Assembly (NCBI GenBank): GCA_018697195.1
Contig: CM031861.1
Location: 3,747,963 to 3,811,962 of the forward strand
Origin: Certhia americana
Taxonomy: Eukaryota; Chordata; Aves; Passeriformes; Certhiidae
Length of the DNA: 64,000 nucleotides
Direction: 5' to 3'
The translations under genes were made by a program, and so were the position numbers. Shown one piece after another: positions 11,865 to 24,131 of the stretch (its first letter is position 1; every line of letters begins with the position of its first letter). The notes below the pieces were generated by a model. That model saw only the letters and a program-made list of their open reading frames with translations, was not told where the DNA came from and did not search any database.

Positions 11865-14800
11865 AAGACTAAATGATATGTTTTAATCCAGTCCCAAAAA
11901 AGATGAAAATTTATTTTTTTTAATCCACAAAAAATCATTTGAACTCCTTTATGTACTGCATTGAGAGAATTGTGAGAACGCAGGAGTATTTGTGAAAGTG
12001 CTGAAAAAGTACTCGAGGAAAAAAATGGGAACATTCCCTGTCTGTGCCTGCCTCTCTAGACCATTTGACCACCCCCAGAAGGCAGAAAACACTTGAACAG
12101 GTACCTGGCCACTGAGCTTCAGCAGAGAGACCTCACACAGCTTCTGCTCAGCACGGAGTCTGCTTCTGCTTTGGGCTCCATTCAGGAGCTGGTCCAGGTG
12201 CTGCTGATGTCAGTAGAGGAGGAGCAGCAGTCATTCTCCAGGAGCTGGATTAAGAGTCTTCCATAGGAGCTTGGGGCAGAGTTAAGGGACCCATGGAGCC
12301 AGAGTTTGGTACCTGTAAAACTCTGGTTTTCGTCCCCCCCAGTCAGAACTGGAGGCTTGTGGTGCTTTCTGGTGAATTGTAGGTGTTGGTAGACAGGTTG
12401 ATGGCTTCAACAGGGCAGGAATATTGTGTTATGCATTCCATCTTGCATTCCTTGTATTTTTATGCTCTTGGTGTGTCAGAGAGAGAGGATAGATAATAGT
12501 AGAGGTAATGATCTTAAATCAGGACTGGCAAGTCTCAGATGGTTTAGTGATTTCCAAAAGTGTGTGACTAGGTGTATTATCAAATTCTCAAATATTTGTA
12601 TATTGGTCCAGTATACACGTAGACATTTTTTAATGTTAAAAGCAATAAATGTTTAAATTGGTGTGGTTAGTTTCAAGAGCAGTCTCTGAAAATATAGATA
12701 TTATAGTTTGAAATGTATCTGGATATTTTTCTCTGAATTTTTTTCAGGAGAAGTCTCCTGTTACTTGGTTCTACTTTCTTTTTATTTGTTGGTGTGGGGG
12801 TCATATGGGCAGAGAGGTGAACATAGTAATTTAAGAGTCAACCAGATAAAGCAAATGTTTTGAGTTCTTTTCTTTTAGATTGTAAAAGCAATTATCTTGC
12901 TCCATCCAGGCAGATTAACTGAGATCTAAGAAATAAATGAACTCTTCCATTTGAAGTGGTTAGCTTAACTCTGGAGTATAGAACTACAAGTCACATAGGA
13001 TAATACTGGAGCTGAATTGAGAAAATGATAGCATAATTTTAGTTAAATACTTTTGTGGAAACATTAGATCTTTGCCAGAGAGCAGGTGAGAACCTCTCTG
13101 AACTATTCAACAGCAGACTTGAGACCTGAATCGTCATGTAGCAAATAGTACAGAGCCTTTCCAAAAGATCTGAAACCTCCTGAGTGTGGTGGGGCTTGAG
13201 AGGGTGATTGAGCAAACAGGGCTGAGGCTGCTGAGATCTGTGAAACCAGCCCAGACTTTTATAAACCGATTTAATACTTGAGGTGTCTTTGTTTGCCAGT
13301 TTAGCACAGTTACCCAGAAAGTAATTATTTTAGTAATCCAGTCTTCACAAAATCCTCAACTTGGCTGCAGGGAGGTAGAGACTGCTTGATTGCATTTATT
13401 AATGCCCCAAAACCTGACAGTTCTCATTATTTCATGAGTTGGTGACAGGAAAGGACAGCACTCATAAAGGCAGTGGTGAACATCAGTCACATTTTGGGTG
13501 TGAGGAGCTGGAGGCATGTGGGGTGCTCAGAGGTGGAAGGGGTCGAGTGGGGCTCTGGGGTGCCAGGCAGTGGCACGGATCTCACTGCAGCAGTGCTGTG
13601 TGGACAGGACCAGCCAGGTTTTTGTGGTGTTTGGATGGTCCTGCAGTACATAAGGGGGTCAGGCAGGCTCAGTTCTGGCTCAGTGCCGTGGGTGTGAGCT
13701 GCCTGCAAGTGTGCCAGTTGAGGCAATGGCAGTCCAGGCTCATCCTTCAGGAGGTGAGGTGCTCCTGTGAGTTGAGGAATACTCCATTTCTGCAGGTAGG
13801 TATTTAGTGAGCTAGTTGGCATAGCATTTTGGTGGTGTGAGGTTTTTTTTAAAGGGAGAAAAAAATTCAGATATCAGCATCTGCTTCCACTTTAAATATT
13901 GCAATGATATGAAGAATCCTCATTGTGATCTGTATTACCAGTGGAATGATACATGGAAGGAGCAGTAAGGAGGAAGATGGTAGTTGGATCCTTGGCACAG
14001 GAGTAAGGTAATGTGCAATTAATTGACAGTCCTGCAACTTGTCCTTGTATCTGAGACCAAGCAGTAAATGAAAGCATCAATGGAAATCTGCATTACTTAA
14101 CTGGGCTGCAGTTTTAGTGGCATCCTCTTCAGCACATCTGTAGTGAAAGCAAATAACAGATAACTACCACTGTGACAACTAAGGCAACTTGGACTTTTTC
14201 AACCCAAGCTGAATTTTTCTCTGTCACACCAGCTACTTACCTTAAACTTGTCTGAAAGATGTGCCATACAGTATCCCTGGGGGACCACCCAGTGCAGTCT
14301 GCAGTGAGAACTCTCATTGACTTGAGCAGAACCATGCTTTCACCTCCCCAGTGTGTCAGATGTTGTGAGAAATGTGCTGTCCCTGCAGAGTGCTTTTCTG
14401 CCTGTCTCCTGGCAGTTTCCATCTAAATTTAATTTTAGAACCAATGTAATGGTTTGTTCTGTGTTTACTGTGTGTTTCATACACCTCCCCAGTCACGGCC
14501 AATTAGTTATTTGTGGAGAGAGTGTGATGTTGTCTATCAAACACCAAGACTAAACTGGACAGTTGGAAAGTACCGTGGGAAAAGGGAGATGTGTGTTATG
14601 GGATGAACCTGCAGGAAGAACTGAGGAACAGAGAATGAGGCCATGGAATTAGTGTTACAGAGACAGTGGCTAGTGGGGAGGAGGAGAGGCAGCTCCAGGG
14701 AGAGCTGAGTGTCTTTGCACAGTGCTGAGACAACAGCAGAGGCAGGGCCCTGGCATGAGTGTGGCAGTAAAGGCAAAGCCTGTGATCCTCAGCCTGCACT

Positions 14801-16499
14801 TGCCTTCCATCACTGCAGCAAATTGGCTCTGGAATATGGATGAGGTTGTTTATGATTACATACAGATCCTCCAGTGATGACATGTACCCCTTGATGAGAT
14901 GATCCTGTGACAAGGTACCCTATAAAGCAATTAAGTTCTCAGCAGATGTGTTTTTGGAAGGGGGGAAGAAGCTGTTTTGTAGAAAGGTTTCTTGTGGCTG
15001 ACTGATTTTTGAATTTATCTTTTGTAGCAGTGCAGGAAGAGTTGAAATCAAAATGTTCTCATTCTTCTCACAATTGCACATATCTTATTGTACTAGATAA
15101 ATCAACTTTGGGGTTGAGAGGAGTCTGAGACAAAGGAAGAACAAAAGGAAAGACAAAGGCTGTGTGTATTTTGTGATGAGGGGCTGTTCCAAAGCTGTAA
15201 GAGCTTATCATTCCTCAGGGTCTGCTGTAACTGCCAGAGTGAAGATCTGTGTGCTGCAGGTCTTGGGCCAGGGACCAGCACATCCCTTTATGTGGCTGGC
15301 AGATGGAATAGAAGCAAAGTTTCAGAACTGCCAGTTCTTATTTAATAAGAACCTTGTGACAAACCCAAAAGCCATCTTAGATTTTTTTTTCATGACAAAA
15401 TAGAGACGGTATAAGCCATTTAATCATGGTTTTACCTCTTTGTTCTGATGGTATTTTATTTTGGGGTTCATTTTGCTTCAACACCTTCGTTGTGCCCATT
15501 TTGATGCACATTCTTCCTATTTTGCTTTCTGACTGTAAGATAGGCTTAATTGGCTCCTACTTGTTTCATAGATATTCTAATACAGTTTTTTTATCTCAGA
15601 TGTATCTTGCTCTAAGGGTTTCTTGTTTAATTTGTGGGAGAGGAGCTTTTCTTCTTTTTTTTATCTTGAAAGAAGCCATTGAATTAATTTCTTCCTCTTA
15701 TTTCTAGAATCTGCTTTTAATTGCTTGGACTTGGTTTGATGGTATATTGCATCTGGGATGTATTCTGAACATTTGGTTCATCTGAGATGGGCTTTTGGTA
15801 TGTCACTTGGTATGGTAAAAAATGTGTGCTGTGCTTTTAGATTTCTTGTGAACAGCTTGCTTTATTCAATGTTCTGGTTTAGAACCTGAGCTTCAAAGCT
15901 TGCTGAGGTTAAAGGGTGTCTTTTAGAGACCCTGTGAGTTTTAGTGTTGTCCTCATTTATAAGTGTATTTGTCTTCTTGACTGTAATAGATACTTGTGTG
16001 CATCACAGAAACTCTGCTGCTTTGTGGTTTATGCTCTGGTAGCCAGATAGTGATAGTTGCTCACAAGTGATAAAGAGATGCTAAAATACCTTTGGAGAGT
16101 CAGATACTTGTTTGAGCAGTGGCATTTGATCTATGTAGCTCTCAGCTCTTTATGGAGATGTTTAAAGGTCCTGGATTTACATTAGTTCACAGAAGTTGTG
16201 CACGTTGATTTTTATAAGGAAAGTCTGTGTATGTATGTGACATTCACCTCAGCACTTCAGAGGAAGAACTCTTTTGACCTAGACACCACCATAAGTTCTG
16301 CTGAGTATGGCAAAAATTACCATCACCAAAACCTGCACAAGGAGGTTGCTCATGTGCTTCTGCTACCTGTAGATTATGTACAAGTTTTATTGGCAATGCC
16401 AGGGCCAGGAGCCACATGCTGTTGAGCTCAGCCAGGTTGCTGTGTGGGTTAGTGCTGTTAGGCAGCTGAGCACCTAGCAACTGCCTCTGCACTGGGATG

Positions 16500-16802
16500 G
16501 GGAAGGGATTCAGAAGGGTCAAAGTGCAGGGGGGGGGAAAGGTGTGGAGAAATAAAGACAGTTTAACAGGTAAAACAAAGCAAAATAAAGAATTGATTCA
16601 CATCTCCCATCAGTTGGTTGGTGTTTAGCTGTTTTCCTGGAAGAAGCAGGGCTTTGTCTCACATCATGGTTAGTTGGGAAGACAAATGCCTTAACTCCAA
16701 ACATCCCCATCTCCTTTCTGTTTCTCCCCAGCTTGTGTTGCTAAGTGTGATGTGGGGCATGGGGTCTGCTGTCCAGGCTGTGTCCCCTCACTGGTGGGGC
16801 AG
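16500..16802 (-). mobile_element. Probable retroviral LTR fragment, antisense
   Basis: The segment carries GAGAAATAAAGACAGTTTAA, a CATCATGGTTAGTTGGG stretch, TCTCCCCAGCTTGTGTTGCT, AAGTGTGATGTGGGGCATGG and CTGTCCAGGCTGTGTCCCCT. This order corresponds to an avian LTR whose reverse complement begins with a CACAGCC...CAGCTG U3 start and ends in a GTCTTTATTTCTCC block. The copy is diverged. Sequence from about 16260 to 16500 may belong to the same insertion but I cannot show it. It abuts a CR1 copy. Confidence 0.42.
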
Positions 16803-16805
16803 TGT

Positions 16806-17304
16806 GAGGACAGAAAATACTGTGTCCACTTCTGGCCCCTCAGTTTGGGAAGGATATTGAGGGGCTGGAGCACATCCAGAGGAGGGCAACAAGGCTGGAG
16901 AGGGTCTGGGAACACAAACCCTGTGAGGAAGGGCTGAGGGAGCTGGGGGTGTTCAGCCTGGAGACAAGGAGACTCAGGAGTGACCTCATCACTCCCTACA
17001 GCTCCCTGAAAGGTGGCTGTGCTCAGGTGGGGTTGGTCTCTCTTTCTTCTGGCAGCAATGACAGAACCAGAGGGCACAGTCTTCATCTGTGCCAAGGGAA
17101 ATACAGGCTGGATATTAGGAAAATGTTTTTCACAGAGTGATAAAGCACTGGAATAGGCTGCCCAGGGAGGTGGTGGAGTCACCATCCCTGGATGTGTTTA
17201 AAAAAGACTGGATGTGGCACTGGGTGCCATGGTCTAGTTGAGGTGTTAGGGCATGGGTTGGACTCGGTGATCCTGGAGGTTTCTCCCAACCTAGAGATTC
17301 TGTG
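16806..17304 (+). mobile_element. CR1 LINE 3' fragment, sense
   Basis: Reads AATACTGTGTCCACTTCTGG, TTGGGAAGGATATTGAGGGG, GAGCACATCCAGAGGAGGGC, GTTCAGCCTGGAGACAAGGA, TGGATATTAGGAAAATGTTT and GGTTGGACTCGGTGATCCTG, ending GAGATTCTGTG. This is the classic order of the CR1 ORF2 end and 3' UTR. Open frames on both strands here (for example 16691-17185 minus) are by-products of the repeat. The copy is 5'-truncated. Confidence 0.95.
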
Positions 17305-19683
17305 AAAAGGCCCTGACACTGTGCAAGCACTGCTGACCATCAGCTGAAACATGGCTGTGGTACCCACACTGTTTTGGTCACAAATCCAACACGTGGCACC
17401 ATACCAGCTGCTTTGAAGAAAATGAGCTCTGTCCTAGCCAAAAGCAGCAGTTGCCAAACTGGGCAATGTGATTACTGTTCGGGTATCAGACCAGCTGTCT
17501 TGCCACTAAAAGCCCTGCTCTGGATCCATCACATGTAAGATACAGTTGACCTCATAGTTCGGCATAATTTTTTTTTTCTCTATAACTCTTGTCAATCTAA
17601 AGCAAATGGCCAAATTTCTATTTCTGCTTAGAGTCTGACTCAGCCTATTTTCTAGGTTTTTCACACTTTCAGAAGTGCTGGTTTTGTAATGTGGAGATGG
17701 GTAAACATTGCAGCCTTGTAGACAGGCTGTTAGGGCTTAGGCACTCTTTACACTGTTGTTGTCAGGAACCATTTGTATCTGTTTTGTCATTTGCAAGTAG
17801 CATTCATAATACTGACCTTGTTTGTAAAAGTGTTGGAATCCACCTCAGGTTCTCCAGATGAAAGCTGCCGTAGAGGCAACTCTGACAGATGCATTTCTGC
17901 CCTTCATGGGGCCTCTGCTGTGTCATATAATGGGCCCAGCCCTCTACTTAGGGTTGATAATAATGATTGGTTTTAGTTTAGTGCTTAAGAAATTCTGATA
18001 AAATTCATGGATAAGTTTCTAGGAAACTAAAGAGTGTCATATGTTTTGTAATGAAGGCCCCACAAAGGCAGGTGTAATATATCTGTGAATTCACTCTTCC
18101 TCAATTGATGTGTGGAGAATAAACTCCCAAACCTGACAGTGAAACGTGCTCTTGTCGCCATCTTCACATGCATTTGTGTAGTTTCCTCCTGTTTGTTAGT
18201 TACTTTGAATTTTTCTTGAATGAAAAACAGAGAGATTTTTTTAAAAATAGGATTTTATTTAGGTGAATTTTTTTATTTTAAAATTTAGATTTGCGTTTGG
18301 AATAATTAAAGTGAAAAGCAGAGTACATTAACTTTGTCCCTGTGATTATACAGGGAAATCAATGAAATCATTTGGGTGACAGACCTTGAAGAGAACGTAA
18401 ACTGAGCATGCATTACTGAGTCTTTTACCTAACATATGCTATTACTCGACACGTATATTTTTTTCTCTCAAAGCTGAACAATAACTTGATTAAATGGTTG
18501 GCAGTTGCTATTGTATATTCAAAATTTAATAAGAAAAGGCTTCCCTCATACCCCAAGATTTTAATCTAAATTGCTTTCCTCTGATAAGTGATAGCGAACT
18601 CCTATAATGTGGCAGAGGAGATAGGACCAACAAATCAAAATTTCCTTCAGGAAGTTTATTTTTCTGAAACAAAACACTGGAAACTGAATGAATAATTCAG
18701 TTAAAGTTGCTCCAGAACTGAATTCATGTCAAATAATTCATCCTATCTGTAAACACGATCAAGAAAATCCAATCACATTGGTATTGACACATTTTCATTT
18801 GGAAGCATATAGAAAATGGGTTGAAAGAGAAATATATGAAGATATCTTAGTATTTATTTTTAAAATCAATTCTTAATCTCTTTGGAAGAATAAAGACAAA
18901 TGCCAATACTGTATCTTAAAGCTAGGAACTGATATAATCAATCAATTTCTCTATGCAGGTGAGTTCAGAGAACATGTTGGACAAACTTTTTGAAGCAGCT
19001 GATTATTTTTATACCATGGGCTGTGTTAGGAGGCCTCATTTGCTATTTCAGAGGTGTACTGTGTTTTTGCAGGCTCAGCTGGAGGTGATAGCAAGGGTCA
19101 AAGGAGGTCAACACCCCTGCAAATTAGATTAGGGAAGAGATTGGTGCAAAACATAGGGAACTTCCTTTTCAGCTCTGACTGACTTTACAGGAGTTGAGAG
19201 TGCTGTTTCAAAGACTGCCATGAACAGAACTTTTCTGTACCCTTCAGTGTAGTTAAAGGATCTGAAGACCCAGATGGATGTATACAGGGTAATGAATGGT
19301 TGCAGGAGAGTGTAATTTTTGAGCATCAGGCTTTGAATTGCAAAAATCTGTTTTGATGATTCACCCTGATGTCAGGAAGGGCTCCTGTGCAGCTGTTGGA
19401 GGGGCCTTTAGAGAGTGATTCATTTACTGTAAGATGAATCACACCCTAGAAACACTTTTGTCTCTTCATTAAGTAAGTGAGTCTAGAGAACTAGCTCCAC
19501 CGTAGGTATGAACTTCTGAGACATTTAAAATTGGGTGGGATGAATTCAACACCCGTTCTCTACATGGAAATTTAGAGCTTCCCTCTGAGGAGGGACCCCT
19601 AACAAAGGAACCCCCCTGGGCTTTTATACCCTCACAGTCTAAATCTGTTTCAAGCCTGATTAATGCAGTTCAGGGCTGTGCGT

Positions 19684-19821
19684 GATCACAAATTTCAGAG
19701 AATTTTCTGAGAGTATTCACAAGAGCTGGAGTCAGCTCTTAAGTGAATGCCACATGTGAGGCTCAAGCCCTCAACTTTAGTGTGGTTTAGCACCATGCTC
19801 TAACCAGCTGAGCTCACCTCA
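19684..19821 (-). mobile_element. tRNA-Ile-derived SINE with CR1-like tail (TguSINE1-like)
   Basis: Read on the minus strand it begins GAGCTCAGCTGGTTAGAGCA followed by TGGTGCTAA, the 5' half of tRNA-Ile with box A and the anticodon-stem region. A decayed box B (GGCTTGAGCCT) follows, then GGCATTCACTTAAGAG in place of a tRNA 3' end. The tail finishes ATTCTCTGAAATTTGTGATC, like the ATTCTGTGATTCTGTG terminus of CR1-mobilised elements. This matches my memory of the songbird SINE TguSINE1. It is not a functional tRNA: the T arm is mismatched and the acceptor stem cannot pair. Confidence 0.72.
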
Positions 19822-22800
19822 GGGTTTTAATTTCCAGCCTGAAAACAGAAAAAGTCACGTTCCTGTTTTAGTAACCTACTTGTATTTTAGACACAGAAGA
19901 ATTTGAAAATGTCGTGATTTGGTGTGCTGCTTTGTAGTGACTGTCGAGTTGCAGTCTATTTTATGATTCAGAATTTTAGGCAGTGACACCTCCTGATCAG
20001 TCCACGTTGGCTGATGTATCCTAATGTGAGCAGACATAAAGTTTATTTTCATGCTCTGCTAAATATTTCAGCGATTTCAAAAATGTGTCTGGCATGGCAA
20101 ATTCTGGATGTGTGATGTAGAGCTGCTTCTCCACCGTAGTGGAATTACTCTTCAAGGGCTAACTTTTGCTTGTAAAAGTTGTGTGTAAGAAATTTGTGTG
20201 TAAGAAATCATCTTCATTGCAAGAGACAGTTCCATGTCACATTTTTTCCAGAGGGAGTGTGACCCAGTGTGTGAGGCAAATAAGCCACAGTCATGCCGTC
20301 TAAAGGCTCAGATCTTGGGCAGAGACTGTGATGTTGGGCAATCTGTGTATCATTTTGCACATGTATAGAATGAGGGTATTTCCCTGTTTTACCATTCTAT
20401 ATTAGATATATGCCATTATACCACTGTATATTCACACATTAAAAAGATGCTAAAAATAATTTATATTGATTACATAGAAGGGAGTGTCCCCTTTTCCAAC
20501 AGAGCTTGATTTCTAGAGAAGTTCTTCCTCTGTGAACAGCAAGATATGTGTGTATAATTAGGATGCAAATATTTTAGATATGCCTCCTTTCAGGAATCCA
20601 CTGATTATTTTATAGATTTCCTATTTTCTGCATCTTTTCCTCATTATGGCAGAGACGCCTGTTTGAAATGTGTCCTTGAGAGAGGTGATTCTGATGATTG
20701 CACAAGAATACTTAATAAATCAAAGCGTGCAGATAGGGTAGAGATAGAGATACAAAACACAAGAATATAATGGGAATTTGTTGATTAACAGCTGTATTAA
20801 CAGGTGTTTTTTTTACTATATTTTGCTGAATGGTTCAGTGGTTACTGGGTGTGTTCTGAGCATGAACATTTCAAGATAGTAGGATTGGTTCGTTGTTCTG
20901 TTACCCTGGTTTTGTGGTTTAACTTCTTTGAAATATGTTGACATAAAGTAGGGGCAAATCAAGCTTTCTCCTGTGAAGTGAATGCAGCAAGAATAAATCT
21001 GAAAGTCTGAAGCATGTAGTAGAGCTTCCATTAACCTGGAGACCTGGGTCTCCTCATGTTGGAGGATTCATGCATTCAGTCTGCAGCAGTTTTAGTGACC
21101 ACAGCTCCCCTGAGTCCTCTTTCGGAGCATTCCTTTTCTTGTGAAGTGTATTGTGCATTTCTCTATGTTGGCATCAAAGCCAAATGTGTTGGAAACTGGT
21201 CTCCAAGGAGCTGTAGACCAGCACTTCATAAGCTGAAGTGTATAATTCAGCTATTCATATGCCAAATACAGAGTATTGGTCACACGGGTATAAAGCCATA
21301 GAAGGTGACACACCTCAGCCCAGAAAGTCAAGTAAGGGAAAGTGAGGGATGTGGAAGCTTAATGTGAGTGTTGTGTTGTGCTTTGTTTTATTTGTTTGGG
21401 GTTTCTGTGTTTTAATTTTGTTTTAGTTTTTTTTTTGAACTTGTGTGCTTTTTTTCACCTTTTCATTTCCCAAGGATGTAGAGGGGCTTACAGGAGTGGC
21501 AATATGTTGTGTGTATACTTGCCATGCCTTTTTTTCTGATAATGTTTAACAGTATACAATAATAAAGTAAATTGACATAGTTTGTAAATCAAATGGTGGC
21601 AACCAGAACATCTTTTGGCATAAAAAGATAATTGAGGACTAGTCTACATTACATCTCATGTCCTCTCTTGACTCCTAAGCCTGTTACTTCATAGGGTGAT
21701 CTCAGGAAAACAAACCAGCCTTGTCTATGTGGAATAAGGCACAAACTAACCTTAATGAACCCCTTAATTTAAGGTAAATACCTGATTTAGAAATGTAATT
21801 TGAATTAGAGTAGAACAGTAGAGGAATATGGGGAATCTTGAGCTTTTGTGTCTTAAGGATGGCACTTCATGAAGAAAGAAGGTGACTACAGCCCTGTCCA
21901 CTTAGGTTGAAGGAGTGTTAAATCATCAGAAAAGACAAGATAAGCCACATCAGCCTGTCTCTGATTTGTCTTCCTAACTTGCTATTGTTGAATTGTCATA
22001 TAGCAATGTCAGGTTTTGATTTTTTTTTTTCTTATATGCAATTGCAGATAGATATTGTAGAGTTCTTTTACCAACTTTAACTAGGCCAGGTGAATAAAAA
22101 TCAAATATTCTTCAGTAAGTGGTGTTTTTGAACCTGGTCAGCACTGGGATTTTATATATTAGGAGAAATGGAGTTCTTTATTGAATATTGATTAGTCTTT
22201 TCAGGAGATGAGAAATTTTCTGGTGAGGGCATTATTAACTGAAATCATGAATAAAGCTGTGCTATATATACAAAGATAAATTCCTAATATGATAGAGCAG
22301 TTCAGTGCACATGCTCTCAAGGAGCTCATGCTCAAGGACCATGTCAATTCTTTGTTTCTCATCCAATATTTTGCCACAATTTTGCATTTGTGTAGTTCAG
22401 TTTTGCTTGAGGTATGACAGAAGGCCTGTTCTTATGCTTTAAATTGTTGATAGGGACAGTGCATGCAAAAATCCAGTAATTCTCAAAATCTGCTTTAAAA
22501 GAATATAGTTTTATTTTGCTGTTCATTGCAGGTAAAACAGCTCAGCATGGTAATTTTATATATAGACCTAATTAAATAGTAGAGAGAGAAATTTCTTAGA
22601 TCTCTGAATGTATCATGCACATGAAATGTGATGAGTTAGGGCTGATGATAATTATAATAAACTTTAGCAATGAAATTATGAGTATTACAAGAAGTCTTCT
22701 GACCCTGTACTCACATTCTTAAGCTGTAATTTTCATATAACTGTTTTGTTATAGCTATTTTGTTCTTAGGATTTTTGAGATTTTTCTTGTTGCTTCTTAA

Positions 22801-23004
22801 AAAAAAAAGTAGTGTTAGCCTTTAGTTTTATATACTACTTCTATTTCATCCTGATAAATTTTTTGATAAGCAAAAGTAGGTGGAATATAGGACTCTGTAC
22901 TTCGACATAACTTTATAGATATTTCTAGAAGCTCTTCTATACTGGGATGTTACTCTAGGTCTCTGCAAATAAGTGGATTTTCCAATAGTGTGATATGGTG
23001 GATT

Positions 23005-23677
23005 TGACCCTGGCTGGTGGACACCAGGTGCCCAACAAAGCCACTCCTTCACTCCCTTCCTCAACTGGACAAAGGAGAAAAGATAATGAGAGGCTTGTGG
23101 ATCTAGATAAGGGCAGGGAGAGTTCACTCACCCCTTACAGTTGAGGGCAAACCAGACTGCTTGGGGAAATTAGTTTAATTTGTTAACAGTTAAATCAGAC
23201 TAAGGCAATGAGAAGTAAACCCAAATACCTTCCACCCACCTTTTTTTCTGCCTGTGCTCCATATTTCACTCGGGATGTTTCTCTGCCTGGTCCCCATGGA
23301 TGGCACAGAGGGGGCTGGGGAAAGGCCCTCCAAGAGAACACCTGCCTCCCCATGGATCCTCTGCTCCTGTGCTGGAGCTGCTTCTCCCCTTCCCTCTGCA
23401 CTGACCTGGGTGTCTGCAGAGCTGTTTCTCTCACCTGTCCTCAATCCTCTCTCTAGCTGGAATTGCTGTTTCTCAGTAACTTTTCCCCCTTCTAAGCGAT
23501 GTTATTCCACAGGTGCTGCCACCAGCAGTGATGGACTCAGCCTTGCCCAGCATTGGGTCCATCCTGGAGCCAGTTGACACTGGGGGATGTTTCGAGCAGC
23601 TTCTCACAGAAGCCCACCCTTGTGTGCCCCTGCTGCCTAACCCTTGCCTAACCCAATACCCATGGCAACTTGCAACA
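23005..23677 (-). mobile_element. Solo LTR of an endogenous retrovirus, antisense
   Basis: Contains TGACCCTGGCTGG, ACCAGGTGCCCAACAAAGCC, AAGGGCAGGGAGAGTTCACT, GGGGAAATTAGTTTAATTTG, AAGGCAATGAGAAGTAAACC and, at the far end, CAGCTTCTCACAGAAGCCCA and ACCCATGGCAACTTGCAACA. These are ordered landmarks of a common avian LTR. Its intact copies carry TTTATT, a minus-strand AATAAA, where this one has TTTGTT, so the element is read on the minus strand with its TG start near 23677. No retroviral coding sequence is attached. The open frames inside it are not genes. Confidence 0.58.
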
Positions 23678-23845
23678 TGGAAAATCACTGATTAAACTTA
23701 GTGAGCCTCTGGTAGAAACACATGGAATGCAATTGTGCAGATGAGCTCAGCTGATCCACTTCTGTTTTTCTTTGGTGTTTGTTTTTCATGTGTGTTTTAA
23801 AGCCATAGCTTTAAAAAGAGAAAAATAATTCGACCTCAGATAGTT

Positions 23846-24131
23846 TCACCTCTTTAAGCTAGGGGTCTTGGCAAACTCAGAGTCTCTTCTCTTGACTGTC
23901 ACACTGCTGTGATTACACAGCAATGTATACTCCCTGTAAATTGGACAGTAATAGAAATAGATTTCATCATCTCCTCCATAGTCCTTACTGAGCATGCTGT
24001 TTTTGTTATGAAGCAGGAAGTTCATGGCTCCCTCTGATGTGACATGGCAATATGAGAATCTAGGGTCAGTAACTATGGCCTTGAATTTTTCATGTTCTGA
24101 AATGATGATATCATCGTAGCGGTCTGTGTTC
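23846..24131 (-). CDS. Unidentified antisense open frame, possible terminal coding exon or fragment
   Basis: Read on the minus strand, an acceptor-like CAACTTTTCCAG (AG at 24132-24133) is followed by one base and 94 uninterrupted codons to a TGA at 23846-23848. The peptide starts NTDRYDDIIISEHEKF, includes IVTDPRFSYCHVTSEGA and GGDDEIYFYYCPIYREY, and ends FAKTPSLKR. Composition is balanced, rich in Asp, Glu, Tyr and Phe, with many C- or G-ending codons and no low-complexity stretch. This is unlike neighbouring chance frames. Upstream minus-strand sequence has in-frame stops and looks intronic. The frame itself stays open back to about 24155. I recognise no family. It could be the last exon of a nested antisense gene, a duplicated pseudo-exon, or chance. 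No AATAAA-type signal was found within about 150 bp downstream. Confidence 0.35.

Noticed and set aside
14596..14913. 105-codon minus-strand frame starting MSQDHLIKGYMSSLEDLY
   Set aside because: The first third looks protein-like but the rest is Ser/Pro/Leu-rich filler. No family is recognised and no splice signals support it.
16691..17185. 164-codon minus-strand frame and several plus frames
   Set aside because: They lie across the CR1 copy and neighbouring LTR and are reverse-frame by-products of those repeats.
19748..19821. tRNA-Ile gene
   Set aside because: The T arm and acceptor stem do not pair and the 3' end is replaced by a SINE joint, so it is a SINE head and not a tRNA gene.
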